IMG/VR virus record: IMGVR_UViG_3300040856_001453
Coordinates: 1 to 39,851 of that record
Length of the DNA: 39,851 bases
From: a virus
Reading direction: 5' to 3' (one strand)
The position numbers and the translations under genes are program-made. This document shows positions 1 to 9,155 of the stretch, piece by piece. The notes below the pieces were generated by a model. That model saw only the letters and a list, made by a program, of their open reading frames with translations, searched no databases and was not told the origin of the DNA. The first letter of the stretch is position 1. Every line of letters begins with the position of its first letter.

Positions 1-2
1 AT

Positions 3-983
3 CCAGCCGGTGGATCGGAACACGCTGAGACTGTCCTTGCCTACTGCTTCTACGTTCTTGCGCAACGTACTGGACAGGGAGTAGAGCAAGCGGTCTACCA
101 CATGCGAGACCGGCTAACTGCCTCGATTGTTATCGACCGTGCATCGGCAAAGCCAACTACCGATGGAGTTTGGATAGACGATGACGGACGGTTTAATGCT
201 GCATACTTGTCTCGAATGGTGGGTCGGCATATTGGTGCTGGCCCTAATCCTGCTGCTTGGAGTCACGGACAAGAACAAATGATTGCGGAAGCTTTACGCA
301 GGGCGAAGCGTAAAGTGTACAACCCACCATTAGTTATGGGTGAAAGGTATCCGCATGACTGGTCATTCCTGCGACCAATCGGAACTATACAAACTGTTGC
401 AGGTCAGCACGCATACGATCTTCCTGCAGACTTCGCTCAGATGTATGGTCAGCTTACCCATGCAACACAGGGAAGCACTTTATATCCTGCTATCAACTTC
501 ATTGGGGAGCATATAATCAGACAGCTCCTGCAGAGGCAGGAAACAACTGCTAGGCCTGATAGGGCTGCTGTGCGTGTCAAGCCGAAAGGTGACAGCACTC
601 CAACAAAATACGAGCTACTGCTTTGGCCTGTACCAGATGACTCCTACACAATTGATTTCAGGTATAGAGTCAATCCAGATACCTCCGAGGCAGACTCGTT
701 ACCTGCTCTAGTGGATAGCATGGATTTGCATGGAGGTGACAGGTACTCCGAGATGTTCTTGGAAGCAGCATTTCTTGCAGCGGATGAGATCATGGGAGTC
801 AAAAGGAGTGTCCATGAAGAGCGTTTCTTAAGAGCGGTCATGAATGCTGTTGGCAGTGATCGACTAACATCTGCCCCTGATTCAATGGGGTACAACGGAG
901 ATCCATCGAGTCGTCGCCAGTGGACTGGTGATTGGCACGAGTATGACGAAAATGTTGTCACTTACAACGGAAGCATGTACTAA
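3..983 (+). CDS. Head-tail adaptor / tail tubular A-like protein, 5' end cut by window edge
   Basis: The frame is open from the window's left edge to the TAA at 981-983, so the ATG at 102 is probably internal and the true start lies outside. The residues before it look normally coding. The visible part (about 326 residues) has the layout of phage head-to-tail adaptors (T7 gp11 / gp6-like group): a helical N-terminal part, a segment reading W-S-F-L-R-P followed by Y-D-L-P about 20 residues on, then a beta hairpin near L-L-L-W-P-V-P and F-R-Y-R-V, and a helical C-terminus. In that family the protein forms a ring between portal and tail. Position at the head of the tail genes agrees. The family is inferred from motif layout only. 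The stop overlaps the next start as TAATG, suggesting coupled translation. Confidence 0.65.
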   Translation, partial: PAGGSEHAETVLAYCFYVLAQRTGQGVEQAVYHMRDRLTASIVIDRASAKPTTDGVWIDDDGRFNAAYLSRMVGRHIGAGPNPAAWSHGQEQMIAEALRRAKRKVYNPPLVMGERYPHDWSFLRPIGTIQTVAGQHAYDLPADFAQMYGQLTHATQGSTLYPAINFIGEHIIRQLLQRQETTARPDRAAVRVKPKGDSTPTKYELLLWPVPDDSYTIDFRYRVNPDTSEADSLPALVDSMDLHGGDRYSEMFLEAAFLAADEIMGVKRSVHEERFLRAVMNAVGSDRLTSAPDSMGYNGDPSSRRQWTGDWHEYDENVVTYNGSMY

Positions 984-1354
984 TGGCTAACGAACTAGAG
1001 CTAACAAGCATTGTTAAATATAACAAAGCTGGAATTAAAGCAGATCTTTCATTGTCTAGTCGCGTTGATATCGCAGGTAATAAGATCTATGAAGGCGTTC
1101 AAGAAATTGGAACATCAGTAACCGACATAGAAGTAGGCTCCGTTACCCTTAATGGAGCATACATAGTCATCGAAAACCTTGATGACTCGATGACTATTTC
1201 TGTCGAGTCTTCCGCTGCCGTGGTGTTCTGCACAATACCACCGAGAGGGTCTGCTGGGCCGATAAAAGCTGCTGCTGGTATTGCGAAGCTAAAGTCTACT
1301 CATGCCACAGACCCAGTATCAGCTAACGTACGAGTTATCGCAATAGCACCATAA
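983..1354 (+). CDS. Small beta-rich structural protein of unknown function
   Basis: A 123-residue protein begins at an ATG sharing one base with the stop of the adaptor gene (TAATG), so it is probably translated by coupling. It has alternating hydrophobic and polar residues typical of beta strands, many Val, Ile, Ala and Ser, and no membrane segment or signal peptide. I do not recognise the family. Its place between the adaptor and the tail hub gene suggests a small neck, decoration or tail-tube-associated virion component. That function is inferred from order alone. Confidence 0.7.
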   Translation: MANELELTSIVKYNKAGIKADLSLSSRVDIAGNKIYEGVQEIGTSVTDIEVGSVTLNGAYIVIENLDDSMTISVESSAAVVFCTIPPRGSAGPIKAAAGIAKLKSTHATDPVSANVRVIAIAP

Positions 1355-1368
1355 TCTTAAGATGAGAC

Positions 1369-3279
1369 ATGCCGTCAACTCCGATACGAATACCGTTCCC
1401 TCTTGGTGGACTAGCAAAAAACTCTGGCTATGAGTCTGGAGATATTCAGACCACCAGAGGATGCTTGAATGTAGTTCCAGATTCATCAGAAGAATCTAGG
1501 ACAAGAGGTGGTTCGCGTGTCGGGCTGACGAAGCGTTACACTTCTAGCGTTGGAGGTACTCCGACATTTGCCATACGTGTTAGTGGAGGTGATAACACTC
1601 GCGTCTATGAGTATCTTGTCATTGGAACTGTCGATGACATATTCGTGGGTCAAAGCCAAGCGTCTACTGGAGGGTATCCAATTACCTATGGTGAAGCACT
1701 TAGCACACTGACTGGTGATTTGATAACAGAGGCAGGCGACAACGTCATAGCTGAGAATGGAACAGACAAGATTATCTTGTTTGAGTTCAACACTGAAGGC
1801 TCTGGTGGTGGTTTGGTTACGACCTACAGGGACAAGGTTATCATCAATAGTGACGACCAAGTTATTAGTGCAACGTCATTTAGTGGTGGCTACGAAGACC
1901 GCGCTGGCACTGTCCAGTATCAGTCTGGTGAGCTTCGTCTAGATGACGCAGCTGCTGTTACATGGACTAACGAGGGACTAGATGAAGCCGTACACTATGT
2001 AGAGATAACCAACAACGCAGTTAATCCCACTTTGGTTAAGTCAGGAACGTACAGGATTGGGTCAATATCCTCGGGATACATTGTTATATCTGGTGCTTCG
2101 CCAGTCGGATCACCAACCAATGGCGATACGGAATCAACCCTAACGTACAGCATAAAGAATGGGGTTCGAGAGCTAGACCCCAACTCTCCAACAATAGGTG
2201 TACTGTCTCCTGTTGCTGGGTACGTTCCAATGGGAGCGGACTATGTCATATCGTACAGAGACCGATTGGTATGGGCCAAGAACAGAACATGGTACATGTC
2301 TCGTCAGGGTGTAGCCGGTGACTACGACTACGCAGCAGATCCAGAAGATCCATCAAGGGCTGTAGCTGGAACGAATTCCGAAGCAGGTGTTCCGGCAGAC
2401 CCTATAGTGAGCATGGCTACAGCTGGCTATGACTACCTGATCATGTTCTCTGAGGCTGCTGTGTGGGTTATGCGTGGTGATCCGGCTTATGGCGGTCAGC
2501 TATACAGGGCTAGCGGCGTAGCAGGCTGCGTCACTAGGGATGCTTGGTGCAACGGTGATTCTACAGAGATATACTTCTTGGGCAAAGACGGACTCTACAT
2601 GATGGAGCCGAACGCTGGGCCGATCCGCCAGCTGTCTCAGGGAAAACTACCCAGAAGTTTGCGTGGGATAGACCGAGACAACTATGACGTAAGCTTGGTG
2701 TATGACCCAGAGGACAATGGAGTACTGATCTTTATTGTTCCAAGAGTGGCTGGGACAAATGGAGAACACTATTGGTTTGACATAGAAACACAGTCGTTCT
2801 GGCCTATACAGCTTACTTCTTCAGGATATCAGCCGGTTTATGCAGCCACTTTTGGTGGAGCCCCAACTAGATCAAGGCGTGCTGTTCTAGCATGTAAGGA
2901 TGGATACATCCGAGAATGGACAGGAACAAGCGACGATGGTACTGCTGTACCTAGTTATGTTGTATTCGGCCCATATCCGATATCATCCGCTGACAGCATT
3001 GATGGGATCTTGGCCGAGCTGAACACTGTTACAGACAAAGACTCGGTTCCTGTGACCGTCGAAGTGTACGCTAGATCGACAGGTGAGAAAGCTTCTCAGG
3101 ATGCTATAGCAGGTACATCACCGTCATACACGTTCACATCCAAGGCAGGTCGATCACAAACAAAGCGTCCGAGAATCCGTGGGGCTGCGTTTTGCATACG
3201 CATTTCTGCTACTGGAGCTTGGGCTTTTGAGTCCATGTCTGGTATGATTGCAGCTGGCGGCAAGAACAGGAGGATCTAA
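1369..3279 (+). CDS. Tail hub/tube protein, tail tubular B-like beta-propeller
   Basis: This 636-residue protein is rich in beta strands and has features shared by podovirus tail-hub proteins (T7 gp12 / P22-like stabilisation proteins): an early P-F-P-L-G-G-L segment followed by a conserved stretch listing a start and a gene-like R-G-G-S-R, and a central part (about residues 290-330) with Y-R-D-R-L-V-W and W-Y-M-S-R-Q-G, then G-D-Y-D-Y. That last signature recurs in proteins that form the tail nozzle below the adaptor ring. The C-terminal third is beta-rich with W-F-D-I and F-W-P motifs. It starts 15 bases after the previous gene and its stop overlaps the next start as TAATG. Exact family assignment needs a profile search. 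Confidence 0.65.
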   Translation: MPSTPIRIPFPLGGLAKNSGYESGDIQTTRGCLNVVPDSSEESRTRGGSRVGLTKRYTSSVGGTPTFAIRVSGGDNTRVYEYLVIGTVDDIFVGQSQASTGGYPITYGEALSTLTGDLITEAGDNVIAENGTDKIILFEFNTEGSGGGLVTTYRDKVIINSDDQVISATSFSGGYEDRAGTVQYQSGELRLDDAAAVTWTNEGLDEAVHYVEITNNAVNPTLVKSGTYRIGSISSGYIVISGASPVGSPTNGDTESTLTYSIKNGVRELDPNSPTIGVLSPVAGYVPMGADYVISYRDRLVWAKNRTWYMSRQGVAGDYDYAADPEDPSRAVAGTNSEAGVPADPIVSMATAGYDYLIMFSEAAVWVMRGDPAYGGQLYRASGVAGCVTRDAWCNGDSTEIYFLGKDGLYMMEPNAGPIRQLSQGKLPRSLRGIDRDNYDVSLVYDPEDNGVLIFIVPRVAGTNGEHYWFDIETQSFWPIQLTSSGYQPVYAATFGGAPTRSRRAVLACKDGYIREWTGTSDDGTAVPSYVVFGPYPISSADSIDGILAELNTVTDKDSVPVTVEVYARSTGEKASQDAIAGTSPSYTFTSKAGRSQTKRPRIRGAAFCIRISATGAWAFESMSGMIAAGGKNRRI

Positions 3280-3500
3280 TGGGCATCTCTAAGGCTGCTG
3301 GAAGGATAGACCGTCCTTACAGGGCTCCTCCAGAACGTGGTTCGATAGAGGATTTACGGCGTTCACTCGACAGAACTAACGAACGAATAGACGCATTGGT
3401 TAGGAGATTGGATCACATCGAGGAAAACATTCTGAATGTTGACTCGGTATGGTCTGATTTGATAGGTGGCACTACATCGAACCCTTGGGTAGATCCATAG
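3279..3500 (+). CDS. Small coiled-coil protein
   Basis: A 73-residue protein starts at an ATG overlapping the stop of the tail hub gene (TAATG). The basic N-terminus is rich in Arg and Pro. Residues about 22-52 form a clear heptad pattern of leucine and isoleucine with Glu and Arg, expected to make an amphipathic or coiled-coil helix. The C-terminus is short and polar with a Gly-Gly-Thr-Thr stretch. No family is recognised. Its size, coiled coil and location suggest a tail assembly or trimerisation accessory, by inference only. Confidence 0.65.
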   Translation: MGISKAAGRIDRPYRAPPERGSIEDLRRSLDRTNERIDALVRRLDHIEENILNVDSVWSDLIGGTTSNPWVDP

Positions 3501-3510
3501 GTATACGGAA

Positions 3511-4317
3511 ATGGCAAATAAAAAGATAACCGACCTGACTTCTGCTACTACGCTGAATGACGACGATTTATTTCCGTGTGTCTCTGGCGTTGGTGTTTCT
3601 CCTGTAACTGAGAAGATAACGGTTGCTGACTTACGCACTGTTGTAGGAACAGGTAACACTATCATCTCGTCTGGCAGTGGAGACTACAATGTTAATCCAG
3701 CTGCAGCAACGGGTGACAACCAGATTGTTTTTTCCAACACAACAAATTCTGGCATACAGGCTGGTGATATATGCAGTTTTGTGCAGAACAGCATTACAAG
3801 CTATTACCTAGTCAAGGAAGTAAGCAGTGGAAGCTATGTCGAGTTTGCTGGGCCTGCGATATCAACTGCTCACAACATCGGTGACATCACGATCTATTCT
3901 AAATCGAGATCTGTCACGACAGACATTGTGTTCTCTGGTGCATATGCTATCAATGGAGCCACCACTACACTGATAAACAGCGAGACGAAAAGCAAGTTCA
4001 GGTGGAATGGGGCAAAGGCTTATCTTCTGTTTGTTGCTGCACGTAACAATCAAGCTGACGGAAGTGGAACTCCCGCTGAGATAAACGTGACAGTTGCGCG
4101 GTCAGGATCTCTGGGTACATACAACGACATAACTAATTACTCAACTGGTGGATTATCTATCACCGGAACCGGATGGAACACTACGCTAGACCAAATAGAT
4201 TCAGGTCAGTACGCAATCAACTTCGGAGATGAGATTGAAATTGACTTGGTCAATTCCGGTGGAGATGGTGACGCACGCGACTTAACTGTGTCATTAGTGT
4301 TTGGCTTGGAGTTCTAA
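3511..4317 (+). CDS. Tail fibre or virion surface protein, beta-rich
   Basis: A 268-residue protein whose N-terminus reads K-K-I-T-D-L-T-S-A-T and then D-D-D-L-F-P, a signature seen at the start of many phage fibre and capsid-surface proteins, where it mediates attachment to the particle. The rest is almost entirely beta strand with Ser, Thr, Gly and Asn turns and no membrane helix. The C-terminal half (about 150-268) looks like a single compact beta-sandwich. It stands 10 bases after the coiled-coil gene. Its role as a fibre or receptor-binding subunit is inferred from the N-terminal signature and neighbours; no catalytic site is visible. Confidence 0.6.
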   Translation: MANKKITDLTSATTLNDDDLFPCVSGVGVSPVTEKITVADLRTVVGTGNTIISSGSGDYNVNPAAATGDNQIVFSNTTNSGIQAGDICSFVQNSITSYYLVKEVSSGSYVEFAGPAISTAHNIGDITIYSKSRSVTTDIVFSGAYAINGATTTLINSETKSKFRWNGAKAYLLFVAARNNQADGSGTPAEINVTVARSGSLGTYNDITNYSTGGLSITGTGWNTTLDQIDSGQYAINFGDEIEIDLVNSGGDGDARDLTVSLVFGLEF

Positions 4318-4318
4318 G

Positions 4319-5524
4319 ATGCGTATCGGCGGCACTCGCGCGAGTTACAAGAAAGGATGCGTTGGCATTGTGTATGCCACCGAGTCATCGCCATATATCG
4401 GTGGTTACCGATTCGATGCTACCGATGCGTCTTCTCCTTGGAAAGCCAAGTACACATCGCCAACAGCACCGCTCGTGTCTGGGATGGATGATCGCAGTGC
4501 AGCTATAGCAGTTGCTCCAACGAATCAACACATCATCTATGGTGGCAGTGGGCTAACCACTCTTAATATCTATGGGTTTGATATAGTTGATGGTTTCGGA
4601 AGTGCAAACTTTAAGGCTGCAGATGCAGCACGTCCTGATGAATTTACTGATGTTGAAGGTATTTGCTTCTCGCAGGACGAATCTAAGATAGTAGTGTCAG
4701 CAACTAATAGCTTGTCATGCTATGACTGGGACAGTGGGTCTAGCGGGACTTCTGTAGTTGGCGCAAACCTATGGTCTGTTGCAACACAGAGGGATACAGT
4801 ACTTGCTAGTAGTCCGCAGGCTATTGGTTCAGCAGTAACATTGCTACCTTATAACTCATTGCAGCTTGGAGAAGACGAGGTAGTTCTGCAGTCTGAGTAT
4901 TTCCCCGACTCTGCCTTTTCTAACCCAGAAATGCGTCTTCGTTCTCTGTCTACAGGAAGCAACTTAGGAGTCGCACTATACTCCAGAAACTCTGGTCGAT
5001 TGCGTACACCAGTAGCATTTTCTAGACAGCCATCACTAGTCTCTGGATCTACTGAAAACACCTTGATGCTGGTTCAGGACGTTTCAGGTTCTTCTGGCGG
5101 CAACCTTGTTAAAGCTCTGGGTCTATTGGATTTAACTTGGAATTCAGACCGATCTAGTTTGATACCGTCCATCACTGCTGGTGACCAAAGGTACTGTATG
5201 TTCGACCCATACGGTCGATTGATCATAGCAAGCACGCAGGAATTGAGGCTGTACAGCCAAGACTTCGGTACTGGTGCATTCAGTCTTATTGATTCGGTAA
5301 CAGCGTGGACACACGGAGACATCAACAGCTTGGCGTACGACATAGACCAAGATGTACTATTTGTTTCTTCTCAGGCAGCTCCATACATAAACGCCTTCAG
5401 GATGTCTAGGTCAGGATTCGACCTCAAGTACCCAGCCATGACACCGTCACTTAACGATGCAGGATCTTCCGTTATAAGGATGTCGCTCGTTTATGACGAA
5501 GAGTGGAAATCATACAACGCATAG
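4319..5524 (+). CDS. Beta-propeller-like tail protein
   Basis: The ATG at 4319 is chosen rather than the upstream TTG at 4301, because GGAG at 4308-4311 lies 7 bases before it and it directly follows the previous stop codon. The 401-residue product consists of repeating beta segments of about 40-60 residues. Several resemble WD40 or NHL blades, for example C-F-S-Q-D-E-S-K-I-V-V-S-A near residue 120, and later blades with Y-C-M-F-D-P-Y-G-R-L-I-I and S-L-A-Y-D-I-D-Q-D-V-L-F-V. A multi-blade propeller is likely. In phage tails such domains serve as structural collars or receptor-binding heads. I see no catalytic residues. Confidence 0.6.
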   Translation: MRIGGTRASYKKGCVGIVYATESSPYIGGYRFDATDASSPWKAKYTSPTAPLVSGMDDRSAAIAVAPTNQHIIYGGSGLTTLNIYGFDIVDGFGSANFKAADAARPDEFTDVEGICFSQDESKIVVSATNSLSCYDWDSGSSGTSVVGANLWSVATQRDTVLASSPQAIGSAVTLLPYNSLQLGEDEVVLQSEYFPDSAFSNPEMRLRSLSTGSNLGVALYSRNSGRLRTPVAFSRQPSLVSGSTENTLMLVQDVSGSSGGNLVKALGLLDLTWNSDRSSLIPSITAGDQRYCMFDPYGRLIIASTQELRLYSQDFGTGAFSLIDSVTAWTHGDINSLAYDIDQDVLFVSSQAAPYINAFRMSRSGFDLKYPAMTPSLNDAGSSVIRMSLVYDEEWKSYNA

Positions 5525-5532
5525 GTGATGAA

Positions 5533-6249
5533 ATGGTTAGTTCAGAAAATTATTTCCCAATGCCCAACACTCCCCAGTACACCCAAAGGTTTGGTGAAGG
5601 AGGTTTCTCTCTAGGCCAAACAGGAGATGGCGGGTCAGGGTTCTTGGGTTTCTTGGAGGCATCACAGCCTCTTGCTTCCCTCGGTGGGAGCTTTCTGCAA
5701 GCAGCTCTCACGCCAACTGGTCAGAGACAATTCACTAGATTCACAGCGCAAGACGATGCAGATTTCACTAGGGGCAGGGTAGCTAGCAAGCGTGCAGCTG
5801 ATGCTTACGCGAAAGATCTTCGCAAGATGGGTGCGCAAAGAATGAACGCACTCAGGAAAGATCTTGACATTCAGCTACAAGAAGCGAAGCAGGTTGGTCG
5901 TCAGATTGGCCGTGACATTTCAAGTGGTTTCGATGCTCAAGCCAACGCTGCTAACCAAAGAATGCTTTCGTCCGGTCTATCAAACACGACAGTTGCTTCA
6001 GGAATGAATGCACTTGTTAATAGAGAGCGTGGCAATGCTCTGTCTAGGTTTGCTGGTCAGCAAGCAAGTTATATCTCAGGCATACTTGGTCAGCGAGCTA
6101 GTGCGTTGGCAGCTGAAAGGAACTTCCTCGACTCGCAGTTAAGCCCTATTATGGGGTCTGACTTTTCGCTCCGAAACATGCGAGCCCAACGCATGGGCAT
6201 GTCTGGAACAACTTCTCAAGAAGGCTACGGCTCCGCTCTAGGACTTTAA
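5533..6249 (+). CDS. Alpha-helical internal-virion-type protein
   Basis: The ATG at 5533 is preferred over the ATG at 5503: an AGGTGA begins at 5523 with suitable spacing, while 5503 lies inside the previous gene. The 238-residue product has a glycine-rich N-terminal stretch, then a long helical region (about 85-190) rich in Ala, Gln and Arg with coiled-coil character, and a flexible Gly- and Ser-rich tail. This composition is typical of podovirus internal virion proteins that leave the capsid at infection (T7 gp14-like), but no sequence family is recognised. The stop is one base before the next ATG, so the two are probably co-translated. Confidence 0.6.
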   Translation: MVSSENYFPMPNTPQYTQRFGEGGFSLGQTGDGGSGFLGFLEASQPLASLGGSFLQAALTPTGQRQFTRFTAQDDADFTRGRVASKRAADAYAKDLRKMGAQRMNALRKDLDIQLQEAKQVGRQIGRDISSGFDAQANAANQRMLSSGLSNTTVASGMNALVNRERGNALSRFAGQQASYISGILGQRASALAAERNFLDSQLSPIMGSDFSLRNMRAQRMGMSGTTSQEGYGSALGL

Positions 6250-6250
6250 G

Positions 6251-9106
6251 ATGGCTAAGATAGTACGACCAACTCCCAACATCATTGACGTTCCACAAAT
6301 TTCAGAGCCGTCAACAGGTGAGCAGAAAGGGTTCGGGCAAAGATTGTCTGAGTTCTCCGGCAAGCTGTTTAGTGACGAAAACAACCAGCGTGTTGGTGAT
6401 TACAGCTCAGCTATAGCTGACCTCGCGTCTCCGTTTATTGAGGGTATCGTCGGCGCATACGGTGGCAACGTCTCTTCTCTTCCATCATACAGAGAACGTG
6501 CGTCTAGACAGGAGAGGGCTGCTGAAGCAGTCGAGCAAGCAAGCAAGGCTGAGATCGAGAGGGCTAAACAGAAGCGAGACGAAGAGCTAATCAAGCTTCG
6601 AGAGGAGTCAAGCAATCGTTCTTTCACTTTCCAAGAAGGTCTTCGTCAGGAGTACAAAGATAAAGATCGGGAATACGAAAACGAGAGAAACGATTTTGAA
6701 TACAATAGAGCCAAAGAAGACACTGCCAGCACCACGATGACCGGCAGACTTTTTGATGTTGCGAAGAAAGTTTTTGATACTGAGTTGGAGATTAGCAAAG
6801 AAGGTATCCGTACGGCAAACGAAAGCTCTGAAGAGATTCTAAACATGAGGCTGACCCCTCGTGGTCAGGAATTATGGAAGGATTTCGTAAAGGACACTGC
6901 CGGTAAAAATGAAAAGATAGAGGAAAGCAACAGAAGTAAAAGGAATACAGGCGTTCCAGAAAACGCACTTACCCAGCCACTTCCAATCTCCGAGCAAGGT
7001 TTTGCAAACTATCTGCAAAAGAACCTTGCGGTTAAGCTAGATGATCTTCGGGCTGGATCTAGAAACGGAACCCTTAATGTTTCTCCCACGTCCATAGGGA
7101 AGATATCACAGCTTGCTCAGGCAATGAAGGACGTGGAAAGCGGAGCAGTCCCTGCAAACGCACTTTTGAGTGTTCTGACGCAGATAGGCGAACAGGTCGG
7201 AGAGGTAGAGAAAGACGCTGTGCCTGTCCCAACTGCTCAAGAAAGGTTTAATTCAAGCTCGGTAGTGATTGGTGATGACGCAATCGTCCCGACTGGTGAC
7301 GGCAGCTACAAGTCTCTTCCATTAGGAAGAACTACAGCCATGAAAGCGCAGGGCGAAGGCACTGTCCTGATGGCACAAGCTCAACTTGATAGGCTGGAGT
7401 TTGAAAAACAGCAGAGAACGGAAGAGGTTCGGAGTAAGGATATTGAGCAAGAAGAAGAAAATAGAATAAAAGCAAAGGAACTTCTGCGGAAGATAGGAGG
7501 AGATAATAGAGTTCGTGCTGGTATGCCTGCTTGGTTAGCACGTCACCCTGACGTGGTAGCGCAAACGGAAAAGGAGCTTTCCGATGACAGGTCGTTAGGT
7601 TTTCAAGAGCTTTCTGCAGAAGATAGGGCCGCCACAGTTAAAGAACAACTGACAAGGAAGTTTTTGTCTTCGACAATACTCGACCTTACTCCAAAGGAAA
7701 GCTCAAATACTGTTAGAGAAAAGTATATCAATGGTACTTTAGATGTCAGAAAAGATGAGTACGACCAGATGGCTGAGGAATACGTACTCGGACAATTAGA
7801 AGCTCAGTGGAAGGCAGAGCATGAAGGTTACATGCCTCCTGAAGAATGGAAAGCCACAATGGGCGACGAGCCGTATCCTTTCCCACCCATGCCAAGTGGC
7901 AATGAGTTTTTGGATATGGCTGGCGGCATGAGTGGTGCAGTAAGCAAGTATCACAAGGTTTATGCAGAGAGGCAAAACGAGCAGATCGAAAACTCTCGTC
8001 AAGCTTACAGACAGGAGTTGATGGGTCTGAACATAAAGACCTTGAACAGCAACCCTGAAGTCGCTCGTAGTGCTGCGTCAATCCCTAATCCTTTTCTGTC
8101 AATGGGTAGCGACGAAAGAAGCATTGCTGCACGGATGCTAGGGTTAGGTGCATTGTATGGCAAGGAGATGAAGGACATAGGATTGGAAGGGCCAAGTGAA
8201 CTTGCGGATATCCTCTATGATCCAGCTAATAAACTATTGCCTGTATTGACTCCAAGCCTTGGATACACAGTTGCTAGTTCACGGAGTGCCGGTCTATCTG
8301 ACAACCCTGTGATAAGGAATCTGTTTGGAGCTAGGGGTGTTGTTCCATACAACGACATACCTATGCCAGCAGAAAGCAGAGGAATGCCACCGCTAATTGA
8401 TAGCAACATTAGTGACGCTGAGGCAGCTTCGGTCAATCAAAAGATGACAGAAGACTCTAGTGCTGAGATGTCTGCTGCCAAGGCTAACAGGTACGCAGGA
8501 TTCCCAGAGCCATTGTACGAGAACCAGTATGAGCGAATGGACGAAATCGCCACTTCGTTGCAGCAAACAATGGGAGATATGAATGCTACTGGAGGCAAAG
8601 CTAATCAAGAACGGGCATCGCAGTTCAAAAGATTGCAGGTTGCTCTTGCTAAGAAATCAGGAGGCTCCGCAGATCCTAGACTGGTTACTCCTTACATGAT
8701 GGCTATGTCTATCGACCCGATTCTTGTGCAGCTGGCTCAGTCAACTCAGAAGAACTTGCTGGGTATGGACATGCCAGACGGAATCCAAGACCCACTGACG
8801 TTCGTCATGAAGAACACTGCGAGTGCAATAGAAAAAAAGGCAGAGGGTAGGTTCTGGGGAACGATGCCAATAGAGCAGAAAAAAATGTTATTGGCTGACT
8901 CCGATAAGCGTATAATATTCGTTCCTCATCTCGCTAACACAGCTGGATCAGATAAGTTCCTTAAGCCGTACAGAATGGGTCAGGCTTACGTCGATCTTGC
9001 TGGTCGTGTTATGCAGAAGAAGAAGGGTGAAGTTCCGCAGGTCGTAAAGGAATACGGTATGGAAAGAAGCCCATACATATCTGATGCTTTGCCGCCTCTA
9101 CACTAG
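6251..9106 (+). CDS. Large helical internal virion protein
   Basis: This 951-residue protein has no recognised enzyme motif. Residues about 80-160 are very rich in Glu, Arg, Lys and Gln and should form a long coiled coil; a second charged helical stretch lies near 365-410. The C-terminal half is mixed helical with Gly, Pro and Met, including Q-E-L-M-G-L and S-I-A-A-R-M-L-G-L-G-A-L-Y-G. Size, helicity and position between a small internal-virion-type gene and the giant polyvalent gene suggest a second internal core or ejection protein. It lacks a signal peptide. A 49-base gap follows, in which I see no terminator. Confidence 0.6.
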   Translation: MAKIVRPTPNIIDVPQISEPSTGEQKGFGQRLSEFSGKLFSDENNQRVGDYSSAIADLASPFIEGIVGAYGGNVSSLPSYRERASRQERAAEAVEQASKAEIERAKQKRDEELIKLREESSNRSFTFQEGLRQEYKDKDREYENERNDFEYNRAKEDTASTTMTGRLFDVAKKVFDTELEISKEGIRTANESSEEILNMRLTPRGQELWKDFVKDTAGKNEKIEESNRSKRNTGVPENALTQPLPISEQGFANYLQKNLAVKLDDLRAGSRNGTLNVSPTSIGKISQLAQAMKDVESGAVPANALLSVLTQIGEQVGEVEKDAVPVPTAQERFNSSSVVIGDDAIVPTGDGSYKSLPLGRTTAMKAQGEGTVLMAQAQLDRLEFEKQQRTEEVRSKDIEQEEENRIKAKELLRKIGGDNRVRAGMPAWLARHPDVVAQTEKELSDDRSLGFQELSAEDRAATVKEQLTRKFLSSTILDLTPKESSNTVREKYINGTLDVRKDEYDQMAEEYVLGQLEAQWKAEHEGYMPPEEWKATMGDEPYPFPPMPSGNEFLDMAGGMSGAVSKYHKVYAERQNEQIENSRQAYRQELMGLNIKTLNSNPEVARSAASIPNPFLSMGSDERSIAARMLGLGALYGKEMKDIGLEGPSELADILYDPANKLLPVLTPSLGYTVASSRSAGLSDNPVIRNLFGARGVVPYNDIPMPAESRGMPPLIDSNISDAEAASVNQKMTEDSSAEMSAAKANRYAGFPEPLYENQYERMDEIATSLQQTMGDMNATGGKANQERASQFKRLQVALAKKSGGSADPRLVTPYMMAMSIDPILVQLAQSTQKNLLGMDMPDGIQDPLTFVMKNTASAIEKKAEGRFWGTMPIEQKKMLLADSDKRIIFVPHLANTAGSDKFLKPYRMGQAYVDLAGRVMQKKKGEVPQVVKEYGMERSPYISDALPPLH

Positions 9107-9155
9107 GCGTTAAACGAGAATCTGTTCCGAGTCTTCAATAAATCTAGAAAGCAAC

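Noticed and set aside
4301-4318. TTG start six codons before the beta-propeller ATG
   Set aside because: The ATG at 4319 has a Shine-Dalgarno at correct distance and follows the previous stop directly.
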